Positions 27,542-36,247 of a stretch of 64,000 bases of DNA are shown one piece after another; positions within the stretch are counted from its first letter, which is position 1; each line of letters opens with the position of its first letter. This stretch comes from an uncultured Opitutaceae bacterium (GTDB lineage: Bacteria; Verrucomicrobiota; Verrucomicrobiia; Opitutales; Opitutaceae), in NCBI GenBank assembly GCA_951813085.1, contig OX638348.1, positions 815,627 to 879,626 of the forward strand, given 5' to 3'. Position numbers and translations under genes: made by a program. The notes beneath the pieces are model-generated. The model did no database searches. It saw nothing but the letters and a program-made list of their open reading frames with translations, and was not told where the DNA came from.

Positions 27542-29478
27542 ATGCCTCCCAAGATTGACCTTTCAGATTTACGGTTCCCGGAATGGCTCTTTGAGCAGGA
27601 TTTCATGGTCTTTCTGTCCTTTTTTGCTGGGTGCTGCTCGGGCTGCTGGCGTGGACAAAGCCCCTGTGCAACCGACAGAAGGGAGAGTCCCTTTGGCTTT
27701 GGTTCGGATATTTCGCATTTGCTGAGGCGATGGCGGATTTCGTGCGAACGCTGTCATTTTCGGATCCGTTTTTCAGGGCGTTCAGTTTAGAGGTTCCCCT
27801 TGAGATGCTGGGGCTGGGCTGCTTGATCGAAGCATCCATTCGTAGGGTTGGGCAGTTCAAAGGTAGGACGTTCCCTCCCGTGATCGCTATAACGTGCGGG
27901 CTGCTCGGGTTCGCGATCGAGGTGGGTTCGATGCTTTACTCTCTAATCGTCGCCTTTCTCGTGTCGACGGCCGCCTGCATTTGGTTCGCATGGAGCGTTG
28001 GTAGATTGGCGAAAGCGAACCGGAGCCACGAGTTGTGCATCGTCTTCGGAGGCATTCTGCTGCTGATACCAGCCTGGATCTTGCACCCGGATCATTTGGC
28101 CTTTCTTCGTAGCGAAACATTGGTGACGTATAGCGAATATCCATTCTATGGATTCTTGCTGTTGTTTCTGAGAATCGTATCAGCGTGGCTCGCCCTGGTC
28201 GGATTCTGGATATACCGTTTGAAAGCCCGTATCGAAGATGTGGGGGAGCACGCCCATGAGAAACTCCACATTTGGGGTTATCGCGTTTTACCGGTCACAT
28301 TGGCGGTCATTATACTAGCCAGCTATTTGGTCACGACCTGGAATGGGCATCGAGAGAGCGACCTTATGGAGCAGGCCTTCCTTTCCCGAGCTCAGTCGGC
28401 TGCGCTCTTGATCGAGTCTGGGTCGATTCGCTCATTGCTGGACGCTGGGGGCGAAGTGGAAACCGGCTTGCAGATGAGCCTGGAATCGATCCGAACCATT
28501 GATGAAGAGGTTTCGGACGTATACATATGGAATGGCGATAGCGCGGGCTTGGGTTTGGCGATCGTTAAGCGGATCGTGGATCTCATGAAAGGCTCGATCT
28601 CCGTCAAAAGCGTATTTGGGAAAGGTTCCGAATTCACCGCTTCGTTCAATTTCCAGGTGGTTGAACTTGAGGATTCCGAAAGCGAGCCATCCATCGAGAT
28701 GGGTGAGCTTGATCCGGTTGAAACCGTGGCCCTTGGTGAACGCTATCCTCTTAGGACGCTAGTTGCCGATGACAACCCGATGGTGCGTCGGTTGATCGTA
28801 CAGTATCTGGAATCACTCGGTTACAGTCCCGATCAAGTTGAGGACGGAAAACCGGTACCGGAAACGGGCGCAGCCTACGACTTGATTATCTCAGATCTAA
28901 GAATGCCGGGAATGGATGGTCCGACCGCAGCGTCCATTGTTCGTGAAAAATCCGGCTTGGATGATCAGCCCTGGATCGTCGGCGTTTCCGCTACGTTGGC
29001 GGAGGAAGAGATTGAGCGGGCGATGAAATCGGGAATCAACGACTTTCTTGGAAAGCCGTTTTTTGAAAACGACTTGGAGAAACGGATACGAGCTATTCCC
29101 TGGCTCGAGGAAGTTTCAGGATCGGATGAAAGCCATGATGAGTCGAAACTAGAAGAGCAAAACGAAGATTCGACTACGTCCTTCGCGTCTAGAGGGATGG
29201 GAGTGTTTTCTCCTGAAATGATTGAAACCGCAATCAAGGAGGTACACGAGCTATGCTCCCAAATGCGCGAATCCGAAAAAGGAAGCGACTTCGATTCGAT
29301 CGCAGAAAAGGCGCATTACATTTCAAATACCGCTATGGCGATCGGAATTGAAAGTCTATACATCGATAGCAATGAGCTCCAAGAAGCTGCCGAAAACGAA
29401 TCTAGTCGGTGTATTCCTCTGATAGAGGAGCTTGAGCGCTCCTTGGAGGAGTGGGAGCGTACGCAGGAAAAGAAGTAA
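27542..29478 (+). pseudogene. Hybrid sensor histidine kinase with frameshift and deleted kinase core
   Basis: The N-terminus from ATG 27542 (PPKIDLSDLRFPEWLFEQDFM) runs into the next frame near 27625, within a T-rich tract, and continues LLGLLAWTKPLC. Six to eight membrane helices follow, then a periplasmic-type sensor start (GHRESDLMEQAFLSRAQSAALLIES). At SDVYIWNGDSAGLGLAIVKRIVDLM the sequence jumps directly into the last (G2) part of a HATPase domain; the HisKA histidine box and the N and G1 boxes are absent. A receiver domain (TLVADDNPMVRRLI, phospho-Asp in YDLIISDLRMPGMDG) and an HPt-like tail (AEKAHYISNTAMAIG) are intact. It cannot autophosphorylate as it stands. From 27631 the gene is open to its end. 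Confidence 0.8.
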
Positions 29479-29722
29479 GGAGCGGCGGTCGTCGCCAGCG
29501 TTTTCTGAGTAGGGGCCCCTAGCGGGGCGTGGACCCGTTTACTTAATGTCCCGATGCATCGCTTGAAAGCCCTATACGGCAAGTGGTAGAAGCACGCTTG
29601 CGATAGTCGACCTGGATACGTTACAATGTCCCCCTTAGCAAGGTCGTTCGCTAGCTGGGAAGATTGTCTCTGGGTGGAGTTTTTGAGTTGTCTAGGGGGA
29701 TTCGGCTTTTGCTCTTAGATGT

Positions 29723-30619
29723 ATGGAAGATACAAGTACAGAGTTTAGGGATGATTGGATTCAATCGCGTGAATTTGATTTGCGATTGATGGTGGAATCC
29801 AAGGTTTCTGGGATATTCGAGTACGACTCTGAGAAGAGCCTAAGTTGCATATTCGATAAAGAGCTGCCTGAAACCTTGGTTGGCCCTCAAAAAGCGATCG
29901 GTGAACTTGTTGCGGTAACGCTGGCGTATACGTGGGAACGCCTTTATCGCGGAGAGCTCGAAGTAGAGGTGCGATGCACGGAAGCGAACGAATTTACTGT
30001 AGACGTGGAGATTTGTTTCAATTCGCGACTTACTAAATGGAGTCGGTTCGACCCGATTGCCCAGCAATGCCGCTTTCGAAATGCAGAAGATGATGGATCT
30101 TCAGTTAAACGCATGGAAGCGCTTTGCAATCTTTTGGGCGTCAGGCTCCAATTTGAGATGGGGCCGCTTGGGGAGAGAATACTGGCTCGTGGAATCAAGC
30201 TATCTTATCCTACCTCAATTTATGGAAACATTGTGGGGAAACGTGTATCCAATCTTTCAGGGAAAACGCTTCTTTTTGTAGAGGACAACGTCCTGTATCG
30301 AAGCGTTCTTGAAAAGCACTTCGAACGTTGGGGCATGCGAGTTGAGGCTATGAATGATGCGGAAGCGGCTATTCAACTGATCGAAGAGGGGGCTCAATTT
30401 AATTATGGTGTATTCGATATCACCCTACCTGGATTGTCGGGGTTGGAGCTCGCTGCCTATTGCCGGAATGACGAACGCATTAGGGATATGCGCATTGTAT
30501 CCTTGAGCGGGATTCCCAGAAAATCCGGAGAACCATTCTTCGATGCGAATTTGATAAAGCCGGTTGTTCCTGAGGTATTGATGCGAACGCTGAGCGATCT
30601 ACATCCCGATCAGAACTAG
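29723..30619 (+). CDS. Response regulator-like protein with N-terminal HATPase-like region
   Basis: The 298-residue protein has a C-terminal receiver domain (about 178-295) with acidic pair VEDN, phospho-Asp in YGVFDITLPGLSGLEL, Ser in IVSLSG and Lys in ANLIKPV. The N-terminal half (about 55-165) follows the order of a HATPase domain (GPQKAIGELVAVTLAYTW, later MEALCNLLGVRLQFEMG) but lacks the N-box asparagine and glycine-rich G boxes, so it is unlikely to bind ATP. It resembles the second half of a hybrid kinase. It lies 244 bp downstream of the damaged kinase and may have belonged to its pathway. Its stop overlaps mog by 4 bp. Confidence 0.65.
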   Translation: MEDTSTEFRDDWIQSREFDLRLMVESKVSGIFEYDSEKSLSCIFDKELPETLVGPQKAIGELVAVTLAYTWERLYRGELEVEVRCTEANEFTVDVEICFNSRLTKWSRFDPIAQQCRFRNAEDDGSSVKRMEALCNLLGVRLQFEMGPLGERILARGIKLSYPTSIYGNIVGKRVSNLSGKTLLFVEDNVLYRSVLEKHFERWGMRVEAMNDAEAAIQLIEEGAQFNYGVFDITLPGLSGLELAAYCRNDERIRDMRIVSLSGIPRKSGEPFFDANLIKPVVPEVLMRTLSDLHPDQN

Positions 30620-31170
30620 CTCTTGCTGGATTCAGTAGAGCTTTTTGGCCGGAAAACGGTCATCTTCGTTGCATCCGTTTCCAAATAGGCGCCGCCAATG
30701 AGGTCGATGCAATAGGGGATTGCAGGAAATATGGCTTCAAGATTCTCGCGTATCGCTTTCGGCTTGCCGGGCAGGTTGACGATCAAGCTTGCTCCTCGAA
30801 TGCCCGCGGTTTGCCGGGATAGAATAGCGGTGGGCACGTATTGCAAAGATGCCTGACGCATTTGCTCGCCGAATCCAGGGAGCATCTTTTCGCAAACAGC
30901 CTCAGTCGCTTTCGGAGTGACATCGCGTTTTGCGGGACCGGTTCCGCCTGTCGTTACGATTAAACTACAATTTTCCTGGTCCGCAAGGCGTTTGAGCGTC
31001 TCTTCAATTTCGGATTGCTCATCCGGAATGACCGCGTATTCGATTTCATGAGGAGTGATTAGCCATTCGTCGATGAGAGCGGCGCAGGCTTTACCAGGAA
31101 TATCCTCGTATATTCCTTTGGAGGCGCGGTCGGAAATATTGATAACGCCGATTTTAGCGGTGTTGGTCAT
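30616..31170 (-). CDS. mog: Molybdopterin adenylyltransferase
   Basis: Adenylates molybdopterin before molybdenum insertion. The 184-residue MogA/MoaB-type protein shows IGVINISDRASKGIYEDIPG, the active-site LIVTTGGTGPAKRDVTPKAT, and RGASLIVNLPGKPKAIREN near the C-terminus, followed by PYCIDLIGG. Its length and the TxGGTG motif fit Mog; MoaB cannot be fully excluded. No other molybdenum cofactor genes are adjacent. It converges on the receiver-domain gene. Confidence 0.9.
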   Translation of the reverse strand: MTNTAKIGVINISDRASKGIYEDIPGKACAALIDEWLITPHEIEYAVIPDEQSEIEETLKRLADQENCSLIVTTGGTGPAKRDVTPKATEAVCEKMLPGFGEQMRQASLQYVPTAILSRQTAGIRGASLIVNLPGKPKAIRENLEAIFPAIPYCIDLIGGAYLETDATKMTVFRPKSSTESSKS

Positions 31171-31397
31171 GGATATCGTGACGGTAGGTTGATGGCTCGC
31201 GTTTGTGGCGGAGGCAGGATTTTAGAATGGGCTATGGTTAACGTGAAATCGGGCGGCGAGTAAATGACAATTCACTGGGATTGTGAAATTCAAGGAGGCG
31301 GTTCGCTCTCGTTTGAGGGATTGACAGAACCCTTCCTTAGGAGTGGTTTGGGGAACGATGAATCGGCTGCCCTGGAATGCGCAGCGAAGCGTAGCGA

Positions 31398-31838
31398 ATG
31401 AAGAAGCAGAATTTCAGAGAGATGGTGAGTCTCATCGTCAAGGAAGACGACCGGTACACGAAGGATGCCTATGCATTCCTCAAGGAGGCCCTCGACTTTA
31501 CGATGGACAAGGAGCGCAAGCGAAAAGGAAACGTAGTGACCAAGACGCAACGGCATGTGACTGGACAGGAATTGCTGGAAGGCGTACGTGAATATGCGCT
31601 CGATCAGTTCGGCCCCATGGCGTACACGGTGCTAACATCCTGGGGATTGGGTCGTTGTGAGGATTTTGGTGAGATGGTCTTCAATTTGATCGAATATGGC
31701 GTCTTCAGTAAAAATGAAGATGATACAAAAGAGGATTTCACCTCGATATACAGTTTTCGGGAGGCGTTCTTGGATCCATTCAAGCCAGAGCGCCCACGGT
31801 TGAAACGACCTCGGTACCGGGCAATCGAATCTCTATAG
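31398..31838 (+). CDS. Minf_1886-family conserved protein
   Basis: The 146-residue soluble protein matches a family of unknown function named from Methylacidiphilum and common in Verrucomicrobiota and Planctomycetota. Characteristic stretches are DDRYTKDAYAFLKEALDFT, HVTGQELLEGVREYALDQFGPMAYTVL and WGLGRCEDFGEMVFNLIEYGVFSKNEDD. No catalytic motif is evident. It has good spacing to the following M16 protease gene (82 bp, same strand). Its presence supports the proposed lineage. Confidence 0.85.
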   Translation: MKKQNFREMVSLIVKEDDRYTKDAYAFLKEALDFTMDKERKRKGNVVTKTQRHVTGQELLEGVREYALDQFGPMAYTVLTSWGLGRCEDFGEMVFNLIEYGVFSKNEDDTKEDFTSIYSFREAFLDPFKPERPRLKRPRYRAIESL

Positions 31839-31919
31839 ACGGCCGTAGATAAACCATTTATCGGTTCGACCCGTGAGTGAGCGCGAGTGTCGATTGCAAT
31901 TTCTCAATCTATAGAAGTC

Positions 31920-34499
31920 ATGTCTAAACTACGGAATTCTAGCCGTTCGGCGGCTGATAATGAATCGGCGATCGCTCCGCTTTTAAAGGAACGCTTTGAG
32001 CGCTTTACCTTGGATAATGGAATGACAGCTCTCTTGAAGCCTGATCGCTCGAACGCGATTTGCTCGGTGCAGGTGTGGGTCAAGACCGGTAGCATCCATG
32101 AAGGCGACAAGATCGGCTCAGGATTGTCTCACTTCCTCGAGCATATGTTGTTTAAGGGGACGGAGAAGCGGGAGGGACGCGCGATTTCCGAAAGCGTCCA
32201 ATCAGCGGGAGGGTATATCAATGCCTACACGACTTTTGACAGGACGGTGTACTACATCGACATTCCTTCGGAAAACGTAGACGTCGCTCTTGATGTGCTG
32301 AGCGACTCGGTATTTCACTCGACCCTTCCGGCGGATGAGCTGGAAAAGGAGAGAGATGTCATTTTGCGGGAAATCGACATGGGCGAAGACGACCCGGATC
32401 AAAAACTATCGAAGGCATTGTTTGAGGCATCGTTTAGGGAGCATCCTTATCGGTATCCTATTATTGGATATAAGGATCTGTTTTCCAAGGTTACGCGAGA
32501 GGATTTAGTTGCCTACTACGAGCAACGCTATGTTCCCAACAATGCGGTCGTAGTGGTTGCGGGCGATTTCGATCCCGCAGAAATGAAGCAGAAGGTAGAG
32601 GATGCATTTGGAACGGTCAGCAGAAAGGCATTGCCCAGCGTCCTGATTCCCTCCGAGCCGCCGCAGCTCGCATCCCGCTCCGTCCAGTTGTTCGAGGATG
32701 TGCGTATCACGAGAGTGGGATTGGGCTTTCAAACGCCCGGTCTTACGGATGCCGATACGCCTGCCCTAGATGCGCTTTCACTTATTCTAGGAAGCGGGAA
32801 CAGCTCGTTGCTTTCTGCTTACTTGAGAGAGGAGAAAAAGCTCGTCCACGCGATCGATGCAACCAATTGGACACCGGGAACGGTGGGAGCGTTCTATATT
32901 GCGCTCGTATGCGACCCTGAAAAGCAGGAAGAAGCAGTCCGCTCCTTGCACGCCTTTCTCGAGGCGCTTTCGATTGAGGACTTTACTCCTGAACGTGTTG
33001 GTAAAGCGACGCGACAGCTGATTTCATCCGAGATCAATGCTCGGAAGACTGTCAGCGGCCAAGCGTCAAAACTAGGCGCTGCCGAGGTTGTGGTGGGTGA
33101 TATCGGCTATGCTGAAAATTACCTGCAACGGGTTTCTGAAGTTACGCCAGAAGATCTACTGCGCGTATCTGAAAAATGGTTGCGAGAGGATCGATTGACG
33201 ACTGTTTCGCTGAATCCTAAGTCGACCGCTAGAGAAGATACGGGCGTTGAGGAGAGCGGCCGCATGGTCGCGGACTTTGTCGAGTATAAGCAAGACAATG
33301 GAAGTTCATTGATGCTGAGGGAATGCAATCGATTGCCTAATGCGCACATTCGATTGGTGATGAATGCGGGTTCGCTATTGGAATTTCCGGGCAAGCAAGG
33401 ATCGAGCTCACTGTTGGCGGCACTATTGACTCGAGATACGGAAAAGCGAACTGCGTTGGAAGTTGCGACCGCGATCGAGAATGTAGGAGGAAGCTTCTAT
33501 GAGTTCTCGGGCAACAACAGTCTGGGTTTGGGAATCGATTTGCTCCCTTCCGATCTGGATCTCGCCATTGACTTGATGGAGGAAGCGGTCCTGAAGCCGG
33601 TTTTCAAGGAAGAGACATTCGAACTCGAAAAGGCAGCTCATCTGGCCGCGATTAAGGAAGATCTCGATGACATCGTTACAGCAGGTCGGCGTATCTTGCG
33701 AAAGCGGTTCTTTGGAGATCACCCTTTTAGCCTAGGGGGATCGGGATCCTTGGAGTCTGTCGAATCAATATCGGTTTCGGATATCGATTCGCTGCGAAAT
33801 CGATTGTTGACGGCGAGCAACGTTTCGATTGCCGCATCTGGCGGCTTCGACGCGAGCGCGCTGAAACCTCGCCTGGAGCATTTGCTTTCACAGCTTCCAA
33901 GCGGCGCTAAGCCTCGGTCCGATGAATCGTTCGTAAAGCCAGATCTGCCAAGGACGTTTCAACAACCGATGGACCGTCAGCAAGCCGTTGTTTTTCACGG
34001 ATACAAAGGCCTAGGCTTGTTGGATGCAGACTTTTACGTTTCGGAGGTTGCTGATGAAATCTTCAGTGGAATGTCCAGCCACTTGTTCGAGAGAATTCGA
34101 GAGGATCTTGGATTGGCGCACTTCGTTAGATCAAGCCGTATAGTGGGCCTGGATACAGGTCTGTTCTATTTCTACGCAGGAACGTCTGCAGAGGGGTATC
34201 CTTTTGTTATCGATGAGCTCAAGAAAGAAGTTCGCCGCATACAAGAGGGCGGCTTTATCGCAGGCGAACTCGATCGTTGCAAGACACGCTTGAAAGCTGC
34301 TCGCAGAATGAGCATGCAAACCAACGCGGCCTGCGCGAGCCAAGCCGCTATGAGTGTCGCTTATGGGCTCCCTGCGAACGATTGGAAAGCGTACAACGAT
34401 CGAATCGATTCGGTCACGGTCGAACAGCTGATCACCTTTGCCCGCGAGCGGTTTAAGGACGAAGACCGTGTCGAAGTCGTTGTTGGGCCTGTCGGGTAA
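31920..34499 (+). CDS. M16-family zinc metalloprotease, two-domain form
   Basis: A pitrilysin/processing-peptidase-like protein with two M16 halves. The N-terminal half has the inverted zinc motif HFLEHMLFKGT (His-x2-Glu-His) and the downstream third ligand region near EKERDVILREIDM; the C-terminal half is catalytically silent, as is usual. The R/Y pair region FERIREDLGLAHFV lies near residue 710. No signal peptide is clear from ATG 31920 (MSKLRNSS). A GTG at 31887 would add eleven residues of no evident value. Members degrade peptides in the periplasm or cytoplasm. Confidence 0.92.
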   Translation: MSKLRNSSRSAADNESAIAPLLKERFERFTLDNGMTALLKPDRSNAICSVQVWVKTGSIHEGDKIGSGLSHFLEHMLFKGTEKREGRAISESVQSAGGYINAYTTFDRTVYYIDIPSENVDVALDVLSDSVFHSTLPADELEKERDVILREIDMGEDDPDQKLSKALFEASFREHPYRYPIIGYKDLFSKVTREDLVAYYEQRYVPNNAVVVVAGDFDPAEMKQKVEDAFGTVSRKALPSVLIPSEPPQLASRSVQLFEDVRITRVGLGFQTPGLTDADTPALDALSLILGSGNSSLLSAYLREEKKLVHAIDATNWTPGTVGAFYIALVCDPEKQEEAVRSLHAFLEALSIEDFTPERVGKATRQLISSEINARKTVSGQASKLGAAEVVVGDIGYAENYLQRVSEVTPEDLLRVSEKWLREDRLTTVSLNPKSTAREDTGVEESGRMVADFVEYKQDNGSSLMLRECNRLPNAHIRLVMNAGSLLEFPGKQGSSSLLAALLTRDTEKRTALEVATAIENVGGSFYEFSGNNSLGLGIDLLPSDLDLAIDLMEEAVLKPVFKEETFELEKAAHLAAIKEDLDDIVTAGRRILRKRFFGDHPFSLGGSGSLESVESISVSDIDSLRNRLLTASNVSIAASGGFDASALKPRLEHLLSQLPSGAKPRSDESFVKPDLPRTFQQPMDRQQAVVFHGYKGLGLLDADFYVSEVADEIFSGMSSHLFERIREDLGLAHFVRSSRIVGLDTGLFYFYAGTSAEGYPFVIDELKKEVRRIQEGGFIAGELDRCKTRLKAARRMSMQTNAACASQAAMSVAYGLPANDWKAYNDRIDSVTVEQLITFARERFKDEDRVEVVVGPVG

Positions 34500-34905
34500 G
34501 CCGGAAGGATTCTGCGTTCGACTTTTCGCGTCGCTGCAGTTGCGGTCGGATTGACCATCTAGGCATAAAAAAGGCCAGACCGCTATAAATAGCGGCCTGG
34601 CAGGTGTGGGTGTGTTGGGAGGGAAATTCTTAAGTTAAGATAGGTTTATGAGTGTATCTCTCTGATATCAAGCACTTCCTTGCAGACTTGTCACATGAAT
34701 GCGCGAATCTATCGGCATACGTGAAATAGACGGCTATGAACTAGGGTCTCCCCTTAGTTTAATTAGAAGCGAGGTGCGTATACGATCAAAATTATACGCG
34801 CATATACGTATTCAGATTTGGAATTCAATTTGGCGAGCGGCAGAACGATCGCTGAATCTTCGCTCCGGTTGGACTATAGAAGACGGAAATAATTTGGATT
34901 GCTGT
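34500..34905. other. Intergenic region between the M16 gene and the lexA promoter
   Basis: Holds the hairpin at 34574-34601 and a small GCGTATA/TATACGC inverted repeat near 34776-34800. No credible gene: the frame 34699-34917 lacks motif or ribosome site. Confidence 0.5.
34574..34601. terminator. Hairpin with flanking A6 tract downstream of the M16 gene
   Basis: GCCAG-A-CCGCTAT (34574-34586) pairs with ATAGCGG-C-CTGGC (34589-34601), 12 pairs with one mismatch and a 2-nt loop. A run of A precedes it on the plus strand, so the T tract follows on the minus strand; on the plus strand it has only the stem. It ends the M16 transcript either way. Confidence 0.6.
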
Positions 34906-34951
34906 TTGACAGGTTGAGAGAGGCTTGATCTAAATAGTGTTCGTGAACACT
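34906..34951 (+). promoter_or_regulatory. lexA promoter with palindromic operator
   Basis: A perfect -35 TTGACA (34906-34911) is followed after 17 bp by TCTAAA (34929-34934). Immediately downstream the inverted repeat AGTGTTC-GT-GAACACT (34936-34951) covers the first codons of the LexA N-terminal remnant. A dyad of TGTTC and GAACA halves at the promoter of lexA is what an autoregulated SOS operator looks like; the 2-nt spacing here should be compared with known verrucomicrobial SOS boxes. Confidence 0.6.
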
Positions 34952-34992
34952 AATAAAGATTCGCTAACTCCTAGGCAGCGGGAGATTCTCGA
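34937..34992 (+). pseudogene. lexA: 5' remnant of lexA (about 18 codons)
   Basis: From GTG 34937 (or GTG 34943) the frame reads VNTNKDSLTPRQREILD. SLTPRQREIL is the conserved opening of LexA repressors, just before helix 1. After this the reading frame passes without a break into phage virion-protein sequence. The LexA winged-helix domain and the Ala-Gly cleavage site are not found on either side of the remnant. The missing partner (autopeptidase domain) starts near 39515. A shared TCTCGA occurs at both edges (34987-34992 and 39512-39517). Confidence 0.75.
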
Positions 34993-36247
34993 CGGTAAGG
35001 GCGTAAAAGCAAGTGAGATAGTCAAGAGCTTGGACGATATCCTTGAACGTATTGACGCAGCGAATGGCAATCTCAGACAGCTCCACAATGTCAAATTGCA
35101 TATTGACAGCTTGTTGGAGAACACTGGCACAGATTCCTTGGCAAGATCTACCAAGGAATTTCTAAGGGAGGTCCAAAAAGAGCTGGTAGAGGAGCTCCGC
35201 AAGCAATCCCCGGATTACGCGAAGGCGATGGATGTTTTTATCAGTATGTTAGAGGGTGACCAGGTTAAGGAGGCAGGGAAGGCTTTCTTTAATCCGGATA
35301 ACTCACTGGAAAGTATCGATAGGTCAAGGAGGGCCATTCTTGAGCTACCAAATGGAAAGGCCGTTTGGGACCAAATGGTCAGGCAAGAGCTTGAGAGGCG
35401 TGTTTCCGGTGTGATATCTCTGATTGAAGACCAAGGAACCAAGGGTGTCCCCAATGCCCCCGCCGCACTTCGGAAGGCAATTTTCGGAAACGATAAGCAG
35501 CGTAACGTTTTGATGCGCGCGCTTGATGCGGATCAGAGAAAAGAATTCAAAGCGTTGGAAGAAGAGCTTTCCAGAGCAGCATCTGGGAGGGCGGCGGGAA
35601 GCACTACAAGTCCGTTTGAAGTGATCAGGAGGAAACTGGCGGGGTCTTGGAGAGTGGTAAGAGAAGCCATTCGCTCGCCACATGGGACCTTTGCCGGAAT
35701 CGGAGAAGATGTCACATTCAACCGCAATATAGGGATTTTAGAGGATAGCCTCGCTGCTCTCGTCCGTGAAAATCCAGGGATTTTCACGGATCTTATGTTC
35801 AACCCGCGTTGGGACTCGCATTGGGATGAGATAACCGGGCTTGACCCCGAAGCCAGCATCCCGAAGCTTTCAAGGCTGATAGACGACGCGGTCAAGGCGG
35901 CGTCTCAAGCCCAGCGCGCAAGCTGGCAGGAATTGGAAGGGGAGCCCCGCGCCGCCCCGTCATTTATGCAGCCCTCGACGATCGAGAAGATGTCCAAGCG
36001 GAAAAACCTAAGGGGTGTCGATCTCTCTGGAACGCCGATTTCCGGCTTGTTCGGGGGCCGCGACGATATCGCTGGGCCTGCGCTTAAAGCTTTATGGAGC
36101 AGATTGACCCCGCAGGGGAGGGTGAAGCTCCTGAACGCTAGGAGCCTCGAGGATATCGGCAGGCTCGGTGTCTCGACGCCAGAGGAGCTTGCGGAGCTTG
36201 AAAGCGAGATAGGGAACGCGCGAGCGGCGCAACAGGAATCACCATGA
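34937..36247 (+). CDS. Chimeric ORF: LexA N-terminus fused to C-terminal part of a podophage internal virion protein
   Basis: The 436-residue frame is open. After about 18 LexA residues it consists of helical, charged sequence (SEIVKSLDDILERIDAANGN, KEFLREVQKELVEELRKQ) and a segment AALRKAIFGNDKQRNVLMRAL followed by GSTTSPFEVIRRKLAGSWRVV. That segment recurs as a second, diverged copy on the minus strand at 39138-39515, and the tailspike gene follows with a 4-bp overlap. This fits the tail end of the large internal/ejection protein that precedes the tailspike in podophages. The phage assignment is inference from order and character. Arg codons AGG/AGA are frequent here, unlike the host genes. 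Expression would be from the lexA promoter. Confidence 0.65.
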   Translation: MFVNTNKDSLTPRQREILDGKGVKASEIVKSLDDILERIDAANGNLRQLHNVKLHIDSLLENTGTDSLARSTKEFLREVQKELVEELRKQSPDYAKAMDVFISMLEGDQVKEAGKAFFNPDNSLESIDRSRRAILELPNGKAVWDQMVRQELERRVSGVISLIEDQGTKGVPNAPAALRKAIFGNDKQRNVLMRALDADQRKEFKALEEELSRAASGRAAGSTTSPFEVIRRKLAGSWRVVREAIRSPHGTFAGIGEDVTFNRNIGILEDSLAALVRENPGIFTDLMFNPRWDSHWDEITGLDPEASIPKLSRLIDDAVKAASQAQRASWQELEGEPRAAPSFMQPSTIEKMSKRKNLRGVDLSGTPISGLFGGRDDIAGPALKALWSRLTPQGRVKLLNARSLEDIGRLGVSTPEELAELESEIGNARAAQQESP

